The translations under genes and the position numbers were made by a program. From contig CALRVE020000003.1 in assembly GCA_943371535.1 (NCBI GenBank), positions 62,001-126,000 on the forward strand: 64,000 bases of DNA, written 5' to 3'. Origin of the DNA: UBA1930 sp943371535 (GTDB lineage: Bacteria; Bacteroidota; Bacteroidia; Chitinophagales; Chitinophagaceae). Shown in pieces: positions 45,351 through 51,659 of the stretch (position 1 is the first letter of the stretch; every line of letters begins with the position of its first letter). The notes beneath the pieces are model-generated. The model was not told the DNA's origin. It saw only the letters and a list, made by a program, of their open reading frames with translations, and did not search any database.

Positions 45351-45467
45351 ATGAAAGTTAGAGCATCAATCAAAAAACGCAGTGCAGACTGTAAAATTGT
45401 TAAACGTGGAGGTAAGCTTTATGTTATTAACAAAAAGAATCCTCGTTTTAAACAAAGACAAGGTTAA
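45351..45467 (+). CDS. rpmJ: Ribosomal protein L36 (zinc-free form)
   Basis: A 38-residue protein, MKVRASIKKRSADCKIVKRG then GKLYVINKKNPRFKQRQG. Usual zinc ligands (Cys11, Cys14, Cys27, His32/33) are reduced to one Cys, the others being Ser, Asn and Phe, so it should not bind zinc. It lies 57 bases after infA. Confidence 0.95.
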   Translation: MKVRASIKKRSADCKIVKRGGKLYVINKKNPRFKQRQG

Positions 45468-45510
45468 AAATAATTTTGAATGTTAAGTTTTAAATGTTAA
45501 ACGAAGCTTT

Positions 45511-45539
45511 CAAAATTCAAAATTCAAAATTCAAAATTT
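45511..45539. repeat. CAAAATT tandem repeat in the rpmJ-rpsM spacer
   Basis: About four tandem copies of CAAAATT, ending 13 bases before the rpsM ATG. Confidence 0.7.
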
Positions 45540-45552
45540 ATAATTATTATTT

Positions 45553-45933
45553 ATGGCTCGTATTGCCGGTATAGACTTACCTAAAAACAAAAGAGGCGAA
45601 ATTGGACTTACCTATATCTATGGTATTGGTCGTTCTACAGCTCAATACATTCTTGAGAAATCAGGCATTGACTTTGATAAAAAAGTAAATCAATGGAATG
45701 ATGATGAGCAAGCCGCTATTCGTAATATCATCAACTCTGAATTTAAAGTTGAAGGTGCTTTACGTAGCGAAACTCAAATGAACATCAAACGTTTATTAGA
45801 TATTGCTTGTTATCGTGGGCTTCGTCATCGTAAAGGTTTACCTGTACGTGGTCAAAGAACAAAAACCAATAGCCGTACCAGAAAAGGTAAACGTAAAACG
45901 GTTGCAGGTAAGAAAAAAGCAGCTAAGAAATAA
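45553..45933 (+). CDS. rpsM: Ribosomal protein S13
   Basis: 126 residues, full family match: MARIAGIDLPKNKRGEIGLT at the start, then IYGIGRSTAQYIL and the rRNA-binding GLRHRKGLPVRGQRTKTNSR, ending in a Lys-rich tail. Confidence 0.97.
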   Translation: MARIAGIDLPKNKRGEIGLTYIYGIGRSTAQYILEKSGIDFDKKVNQWNDDEQAAIRNIINSEFKVEGALRSETQMNIKRLLDIACYRGLRHRKGLPVRGQRTKTNSRTRKGKRKTVAGKKKAAKK

Positions 45934-45943
45934 TTTGCAGAAT

Positions 45944-45987
45944 ACAAATTCCAAATTCCCCACTCAAATCCGGAATTTGGAATTTGT
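45944..45987. repeat. Perfect inverted repeat in the rpsM-rpsK spacer
   Basis: 16-bp arms ACAAATTCCAAATTCC / GGAATTTGGAATTTGT, 12-base loop, followed by TTTTTT on the plus strand. It looks like a terminator but lies inside a ribosomal operon; it may attenuate. Confidence 0.7.
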
Positions 45988-46082
45988 TTTTTGTGTTTTA
46001 TATATCAACTCGTTAGATCGTTTAGCAAAAACTGCTTAACAGGAGACGAATATTTTAAGAAGATTACCTCAAAAAATTAACA

Positions 46083-46493
46083 ATGGCAAAACCAGCAAAA
46101 GCACAAAACAGTGCAAAAGCAGCAGCTAAAAAAAGAATTGTAAAAGTAGATGCTGCAGGTGAAGTACGCATTAGTGCTACATTTAACAACATTATTATTG
46201 CATTTACCAACAAAAGTGGTCAAGTAATTTCTTGGTCGTCTGCTGGTAAAATGGGATTTCGTGGTTCTAAAAAGAACACTCCTTATGCAGCTCAAATGGC
46301 AGCTGCCGATGCAGCTAAAGTTGCTGTAGATGCAGGATTGAAAAAAGTAGATGTATTTGTAAAAGGACCAGGTTCTGGACGTGAAGGTGCTATCCGTAGC
46401 ATTGCACAAAACGGAATTGAAGTTACTTCTATTAAAGATGTTACTCCAATGCCACACAATGGCTGTCGTCCTCCAAAAAAGAGAAGAGTTTAA
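46083..46493 (+). CDS. rpsK: Ribosomal protein S11
   Basis: 136 residues. Core blocks GEVRISATFNNIIIAFTNKS, SSAGKMGFRGSKKNTPYAAQ and the C-terminal DVTPMPHNGCRPPKKRRV are diagnostic. The N-terminus is a Lys/Ala-rich extension. Confidence 0.97.
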   Translation: MAKPAKAQNSAKAAAKKRIVKVDAAGEVRISATFNNIIIAFTNKSGQVISWSSAGKMGFRGSKKNTPYAAQMAAADAAKVAVDAGLKKVDVFVKGPGSGREGAIRSIAQNGIEVTSIKDVTPMPHNGCRPPKKRRV

Positions 46494-46502
46494 TTAATTT
46501 AC

Positions 46503-46551
46503 ATCTTCCAAATTTCAGCTCTCAATGGAGATTTACTGAAATTTGGAAGAT
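46503..46551. repeat. Perfect inverted repeat in the rpsK-rpsD spacer
   Basis: 16-bp arms ATCTTCCAAATTTCAG / CTGAAATTTGGAAGAT, 17-base loop. The arms share TTCCAAATT with the repeat at 45944. Confidence 0.7.
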
Positions 46552-46653
46552 ATATTTCTTGGTATTTCATTTATTATAGGTTGCCCGATTAACTTTTTAC
46601 GATTTTTAACCGATCGACGCAACGAAACAAAAAAATCGAAATGAATAAACAAT

Positions 46654-47259
46654 ATGGCACGTTACACAGGTCCTAAGACCAAAATTTCCCGAATTTTCGG
46701 TGAGCCTATTTTAGGCAATGGCAAATGGTTAACTAAAAATAGTAACCCTCCAGGTCAGCATGGTGCTGCAAAAAAGCGTAAAACATTAGGTGAGTATGCT
46801 TTACAACTTCGTGAGAAGCAAAAAGCAAAATACACTTATGGTGTTTTAGAGCGTCAATTCCGTAAAACCTTCGTAGAAGCTTCAAAAATGAAAGGTGTTA
46901 AGGGTGAAAACTTAATTAAATTATTAGAAGCTCGTTTAGACAACACTGTTTTTCGTTTAGGTTTGGCTGCTAGCCGTCCTGAAGCAAGACAAATGGTTGC
47001 TCACAAACACATTACTGTAAATGGTGAAGTAAGAAATATTCCTTCTTACTCTTGTAAGGCTGGCGATGTAATTGCCTACCGCCCAAAGAGTGAGCATAAC
47101 AGTGCTATTACTAGCAAAAGCCGTGGAAAAAATCCTAAGTTTAGCTGGTTAGACTGGAATGAAACTGAAAAGAAAGGTACTTTTATTACTTATCCTGAAA
47201 GAGAGCATGTTCCTGAAAACATTAAAGAACAACTAATTGTAGAATTGTACTCTAAGTAA
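46654..47259 (+). CDS. rpsD: Ribosomal protein S4
   Basis: 201 residues. MARYTGPKTKISRIFGEPIL starts the protein; there is no N-terminal zinc-binding cysteine cluster. The S4 RNA-binding domain shows RLDNTVFRLGLAASRPEARQ and VAHKHITVNGEV. In many bacteria S4 represses the alpha operon by binding its mRNA; no such site was identified. Confidence 0.97.
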   Translation: MARYTGPKTKISRIFGEPILGNGKWLTKNSNPPGQHGAAKKRKTLGEYALQLREKQKAKYTYGVLERQFRKTFVEASKMKGVKGENLIKLLEARLDNTVFRLGLAASRPEARQMVAHKHITVNGEVRNIPSYSCKAGDVIAYRPKSEHNSAITSKSRGKNPKFSWLDWNETEKKGTFITYPEREHVPENIKEQLIVELYSK

Positions 47260-47306
47260 CCTTTGAATAATGAACAATTTTTTACTTGTTCATTAAAGTT
47301 CAAAAT

Positions 47307-47342
47307 GTACAAGAGTGCGACGCATCCCGATAGCTATCGGGA
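47307..47342 (+). repeat. Dispersed repeat copy 4 fused to a perfect palindrome
   Basis: GTACAAGAGTGCGACGCA runs into TCCCGATAGCTATCGGGA (47325-47342), an 18-base perfect palindrome common in Bacteroidota spacers. Located between rpsD and rpoA. Confidence 0.75.
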
Positions 47343-47438
47343 GGTGTTCATTAATAGTATAGGAAGCTGGTATCATAATTTAATTTCTGCCAACTCAAAA
47401 CGAGTAACAGATTAACACAATAAAATAGGTTTAATACA

Positions 47439-48440
47439 ATGGCCATTTTAAATTTCCAAAAGCCAGACAAGATTGTTTTACAAAAAGCAACTGATTTTGA
47501 AGGACAATTCGAGTTTCGCCCGTTAGAGCCGGGTTATGGTTTAACTATTGGTAATGCTTTACGTCGTGTATTATTGAATAGCCTTGAAGGTTATGCAATA
47601 ACAGGTATAAAGATTGAAGGTGTTGACCATGAGTTTGCAACCATTAAAGGTATTGCTGAAGACGTTACTGAAATTATCTTAAATCTTAAACAAGTAAGAT
47701 TTAAAAACAGATTAGATCACGACGTTAACAACGAAAAAATTACTTTATCTATAAAAGGTACAACCGAATTTAATGCAGGTAATATTGGCGAAGCTGCTCA
47801 AAGCTTTGAAGTAATGAACCCTGAATTATTGATTTGTACAATGGATAATACCGCTAAATTAGATATTGAATTAACGATATCTAGAGGTCGTGGTTATATT
47901 CCTTCTGAAGATAACAAACCTAAAGATGCTCCATTTGGTTTTATTTCAATAGACTCTATTCACACACCAATTAAAAATGTGAAATATTCTATTGAAAACT
48001 ATCGTGTTGAGCAAAGAACCGACTTCGAAAAATTAATTTTAGAAGTTGCTACCGATGGTACCATTCATCCTGAAGAAGCGGTAAAACAAGCATCTCGTAT
48101 CTTAATTCAACACTTAATGATTATCACCGATGAGAACATCACTTTTGATAATAAAGAAGATAAGAAAGAAGATGTAGTAGATGAGCAAATTTTACAATTG
48201 CGTAAAGTATTGAAAACACCTTTAGAAGATTTAGATCTTTCTGTTCGTGCATTCAATTGCTTAAAAGCTGCTAAGATTAATTCTTTAAGTGAATTGGTAC
48301 AATACGAACAAGAAGATTTAATGAAGTTTAGAAACTTTGGTCAAAAATCTTTATCTGAAATTGATCAGGTATTGAATGAAAGAGGCTTAAGTTTTGGAAT
48401 GGATTTAGTGAAATTAGGATTAGATAATTTAGACAATTAA
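47439..48440 (+). CDS. rpoA: RNA polymerase alpha subunit
   Basis: 333 residues. N-terminal assembly domain (LEPGYGLTIGNALRRVLLNS) and C-terminal DNA-binding domain with helix-hairpin-helix (LDLSVRAFNCLKAAKINSLS ... MKFRNFGQKSLSEIDQVL) are both intact. Confidence 0.98.
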   Translation: MAILNFQKPDKIVLQKATDFEGQFEFRPLEPGYGLTIGNALRRVLLNSLEGYAITGIKIEGVDHEFATIKGIAEDVTEIILNLKQVRFKNRLDHDVNNEKITLSIKGTTEFNAGNIGEAAQSFEVMNPELLICTMDNTAKLDIELTISRGRGYIPSEDNKPKDAPFGFISIDSIHTPIKNVKYSIENYRVEQRTDFEKLILEVATDGTIHPEEAVKQASRILIQHLMIITDENITFDNKEDKKEDVVDEQILQLRKVLKTPLEDLDLSVRAFNCLKAAKINSLSELVQYEQEDLMKFRNFGQKSLSEIDQVLNERGLSFGMDLVKLGLDNLDN

Positions 48441-48448
48441 GTTTAAGT

Positions 48449-48569
48449 GTTTAGGAGTTTAGATAGTTTATTAGTAAACTGTTTAAACTCCTAAACTTTT
48501 TTAAACTATTCATAAACAGCTTATAATTCCTGACACGGTATAAGCTATAACCCTTCGACTCCGCTCAGG
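48449..48569. repeat. Inverted repeat and CTCCGCTCAGG repeat in the rpoA-rplQ spacer
   Basis: Arms GTTTAGGAGTTTA (48449-48461) / TAAACTCCTAAAC (48484-48496) enclose a nested AGTTTA-TTAG-TAAACT hairpin. Further on, CCCTTCGACTCCGCTCAGG (48551-48569) matches a very common Bacteroidota extragenic repeat. Confidence 0.7.
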
Positions 48570-48602
48570 ATTTAACGGATAGAAGACAAATTAAAACAAG
48601 TC

Positions 48603-49139
48603 ATGCGTCACGGAAACAAGAACAACAATTTAGGCCGTAAAAAGGCACACAGAGTTGCATTATTGAGCAACTTAGCCATTGCGTTAATTACACACAAACG
48701 CATTGTAACAACTTTAGCTAAAGCAAAAGCTTTACGTACTTATGTTGAACCGTTATTAACCAAAACCAAAAAAGCTGATACGAAAGAAGCTATCAGTCAT
48801 CAACACAGAATTGTGTTTAGTCATTTACAAGATAAAGCTGCAACTAAAGAATTATTTACCGTTGTAGGTCCAAAAATTGCTAGCCGCCCAGGTGGTTATA
48901 CCAGAATTATTAAATTGGGCATTCGTCCGGGTGATAATGCTGAAAAAGCAATGATTGAATTGGTAGACTTCAACGAAATTTACGGTAAAGGTGTTGCTAC
49001 TGCTGCTGAACCAGCTAAGAAAACACGTAGAGCAGGTAAGAAAAAAGCAACTGATGCAACAGAGACAACTGCTGCAACCGAAGCTACTCCAACTGCTGAA
49101 GAAACAACAACTTCAACCGAAGAAAAAACAGCTGAATAA
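48603..49139 (+). CDS. rplQ: Ribosomal protein L17
   Basis: 178 residues. The L17 core is MRHGNKNNNLGRKKAHRVAL ... RPGGYTRIIKLGIRPGDNAE. The last 45 residues are a low-complexity Ala/Thr/Glu/Lys tail absent from E. coli L17 but frequent in Bacteroidota. Confidence 0.96.
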   Translation: MRHGNKNNNLGRKKAHRVALLSNLAIALITHKRIVTTLAKAKALRTYVEPLLTKTKKADTKEAISHQHRIVFSHLQDKAATKELFTVVGPKIASRPGGYTRIIKLGIRPGDNAEKAMIELVDFNEIYGKGVATAAEPAKKTRRAGKKKATDATETTAATEATPTAEETTTSTEEKTAE

Positions 49140-49163
49140 TAAATGTTGAAAAGTTTCACATAT

Positions 49164-49195
49164 AAAGGCAAGACTTATTAGTCTTGCCTTTTTTA
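49164..49195 (+). terminator. Terminator after rplQ
   Basis: Perfect 12-bp stem AAAGGCAAGACT / AGTCTTGCCTTT, loop TATT, followed by TTTT. It ends the ribosomal operon before carA. Confidence 0.9.
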
Positions 49196-49236
49196 TTTTC
49201 TTTTATTTTGCAACAAATTTTACAACCACACTTATA

Positions 49237-50334
49237 ATGCCACATACTAAACAACCAGCCATTTTATTATTAGAAGACGGACATATTTTTTACGGTCAAG
49301 CATTTGGAAAAATTGGAACTACCACAGGAGAACTTTGTTTTAATACAGGAATGACAGGTTATCAAGAAGTATTTACAGATCCAAGTTATACAGGGCAAGT
49401 ATTAATTATGAACAATGTACACGTAGGAAACTATGGTGTGAAAGATGTAGATGTAGAAAGTAACTCAGTAAAAATTCATGGGTTAATTGCTAGAAATTTA
49501 GAAGAACAATTTAGTCGTATTATGGCCGATGGTTCTTTACAAGATTATTTAGTTGCCAACAATTTAGTTGCTATAGAAGGGGTAGATACAAGAGCATTGG
49601 TTGCTCATGTAAGAACTAAGGGAGCCATGAACTGCATTATATCGTCTGAGATATTAGACGAAGAACAATTGAAAGCAGAATTGGCTAAATGCCCAAGCAT
49701 GGATGGCTTAGAATTGGCTAGCAAGGTTAGCACTACAGAAGAGTATGAGTTAGGCGATACAAACGCTGCTATTAAAGTATCTGTATTAGATTTTGGTATT
49801 AAGAAAAATATTTTAAACTGTTTGGTAGAGAGAGGTGTACATGTAAGAGTGCATCCTGCAAAAACACCTTTGAGTCGTTTAAAAGAGTTTAGTCCTAATG
49901 GCTATTTTATTTCCAATGGTCCTGGCGACCCTGCAGCAATGCCTTATGCAGTAAGTACGGTAAAAGAAATATTGAATGAAGGTAAACCTGTATTTGGTAT
50001 TTGTTTAGGGCATCAATTATTGGCATTGGCCAATGATATTCCAACTTTTAAAATGCATCATGGACATAGAGGGTTGAATCATCCTGTAAAAAATATTATT
50101 ACCGGGCAATGTGAAATTACTACACAAAATCATGGTTTTGGTGTAGATCCTGAAGCGGTAAAAAATCATCCAAATATTGAAGTAACCCATTTGAATTTGA
50201 ATGATGAAAGTATAGAAGGCATTCGTTTAAAAGATAGACAAGCATTTAGTGTACAATATCATCCTGAAGCTACACCTGGCCCACACGATAGCAGATACTT
50301 ATTTGATAATTTTATTGGAATGATGAAGAATTAA
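49237..50334 (+). CDS. carA: Carbamoyl-phosphate synthase small subunit
   Basis: 365 residues; the glutaminase subunit for pyrimidine and arginine synthesis. The N-terminal CPSase domain shows GELCFNTGMTGYQEVFTDPS; the class I amidotransferase nucleophile is in VFGICLGHQLLAL and the His/Glu pair in QYHPEATPGPHDS. carB is not adjacent: the gene is followed by a terminator and the defence island. Confidence 0.97.
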   Translation: MPHTKQPAILLLEDGHIFYGQAFGKIGTTTGELCFNTGMTGYQEVFTDPSYTGQVLIMNNVHVGNYGVKDVDVESNSVKIHGLIARNLEEQFSRIMADGSLQDYLVANNLVAIEGVDTRALVAHVRTKGAMNCIISSEILDEEQLKAELAKCPSMDGLELASKVSTTEEYELGDTNAAIKVSVLDFGIKKNILNCLVERGVHVRVHPAKTPLSRLKEFSPNGYFISNGPGDPAAMPYAVSTVKEILNEGKPVFGICLGHQLLALANDIPTFKMHHGHRGLNHPVKNIITGQCEITTQNHGFGVDPEAVKNHPNIEVTHLNLNDESIEGIRLKDRQAFSVQYHPEATPGPHDSRYLFDNFIGMMKN

Positions 50335-50339
50335 TATTG

Positions 50340-50371
50340 AAATCCCACTTGAAAGAGTGGGATTTTTTTAT
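50340..50371 (+). terminator. Terminator after carA (left hairpin of the island)
   Basis: Stem AAATCCCACT / AGTGGGATTT with a 6-base loop, then TTTT. The same stem recurs at 57062-57088 on the far side of the defence genes. Confidence 0.9.
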
Positions 50372-50723
50372 GTTAATTTGAAGTCGCAATTTGCGACTTC
50401 AAGGTAGATTACAACAAAATGAAATTTTAGCCCTTGTTGGTGAAGAACAGCAACAAAGGCAAAAAAACTGTCAGCCTGAGCTTGTCGAAGGCGATTGTTG
50501 AGAAACTTGCCCGTTTTCAACGGTTTCGACAAGCTCAACCTGACAGCTCGATTAATTTAGGATAGTGAAGTTGTTGGTGAAGAACACTAACCAAAGGCAA
50601 AAAAAAATTTTATAATGGTTAGTGGAGACACTAACCAAGGCTGAAAACTTTGCTTCATAGGCCGCAGAGTTACTTGTTGTTTTTATAGGCTTTGCTGAGG
50701 AGAGGCTGTAGGAGAGAAGGTAA
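50372..50723. repeat. Repeat-dense spacer between carA and the Mrr gene
   Basis: No gene seen. Contents: palindrome GAAGTCGCAA-T-TTGCGACTTC (50380-50400); direct copies of TTGTTGGTGAAGAACA at 50434 and 50571; an imperfect inverted pair CTGTCAGCCTGAGCTTGTCG (from 50468) and CGACAAGCTCAACCTGACAG (to about 50546); and a hairpin GGTTAGTG / CACTAACC at 50617-50636. At least three repeat families are stacked here. Confidence 0.75.
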
Positions 50724-51644
50724 TTAAATATCCTCAAAAAAGTCAATATCAATATCTTTTACTTCATAAATCTTTTTTACTTGGACTCCTACATTGTATT
50801 CTATGGCATGTTCGGCCAATTGTAAACCATCAATTAAAATGATTCTGTTTTGAGGATTCATTGTAGCTGTTTTTAAAGCATCAATTGTAAATTCAGAGGT
50901 AGTAATGAATATACCTTTGTTGGTGCCCTTTAAACTTAATGAACCAATAAAATCCCTAATATCTTTTGACTGCACTTTATTGTCTTTCCATCTTTTTGCT
51001 TGTACATAAATTCTATCTATACCCAATTTATCTTGATAAATAATACCATCAATTCCATTATCGCCAGATTGGCCAACTACTTCAAAATTGCTTTCCTCTA
51101 TACCGCCATAGCCCATGCTACTTAGTAATTGCAATACGAAGAACTCAAAATAATTAGCTGGCTTGTTTTTAAGAACCTCCAATAGTTCATAGCCTAATTT
51201 ATTCTTCAGACCTAAAAAGGTATCACCTAAAACTTCTTCTGGGGTTTTTGTCTCATATACTGCATTAATTGGCCTTATTGTTTCTTCTGACTGGTTAAAT
51301 GAACTTTGCCATTTTTTATATTCTTCAAACTGTTTTAAATAAGCAATATTAATTTGTGTGACCCCTTCTTCTAAAACCTTCTTTCCTGTTTCAGTAATTT
51401 GGTAAACACCTCTTCTTTGGTAAAACAATAACCCTGCATTTTTTAAATAACTAATTGCCCATGCCAACCTGTTCTTAAACAAACCCATTTGCCCACTGGG
51501 TACTTTAATTCTTAAATCCTCTTCTGTTAAATTAAAATGCTTAGCTAATATTTCTAGCTCTTCACTTATGGTTTTGGTTTTGCCATCTTTTAATGTAGCT
51601 AACATGGGATACATGATGGACTGAAAATCGGGAACGTTGTTCAT
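50724..51644 (-). CDS. mrr: Mrr-type restriction endonuclease
   Basis: A 306-residue protein. Residues of about 1-95 form the winged-helix Mrr N-terminal domain (FKNRLAWAISYLKNAGLLFY, QRRGVYQITETGKKVL). The C-terminal nuclease domain has the PD-(D/E)xK core GDNGIDGIIYQDK ... IYVQAKRW with Asp and the QxK triad, plus KGIFITTSEFTIDAL. Classical Mrr cuts methylated foreign DNA; here it is the last gene of an operon with methyltransferase genes, 15 bases after the helicase gene, so it may instead be the cutting module of a composite system. Confidence 0.9.
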   Translation of the reverse strand: MNNVPDFQSIMYPMLATLKDGKTKTISEELEILAKHFNLTEEDLRIKVPSGQMGLFKNRLAWAISYLKNAGLLFYQRRGVYQITETGKKVLEEGVTQINIAYLKQFEEYKKWQSSFNQSEETIRPINAVYETKTPEEVLGDTFLGLKNKLGYELLEVLKNKPANYFEFFVLQLLSSMGYGGIEESNFEVVGQSGDNGIDGIIYQDKLGIDRIYVQAKRWKDNKVQSKDIRDFIGSLSLKGTNKGIFITTSEFTIDALKTATMNPQNRIILIDGLQLAEHAIEYNVGVQVKKIYEVKDIDIDFFEDI

Positions 51645-51659
51645 ATCTATATTAAATTT

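Noticed and set aside
46077..46457. 126-residue minus-strand reading frame over rpsK
   Set aside because: Antisense to a ribosomal protein gene; Cys/Phe/Ser-rich translation with no domain.
45944..46551. Inverted repeats after rpsM and rpsK as true operon terminators
   Set aside because: Full termination would cut off rpsD and rpoA; I saw no strong internal promoters. Listed as repeats that may attenuate.
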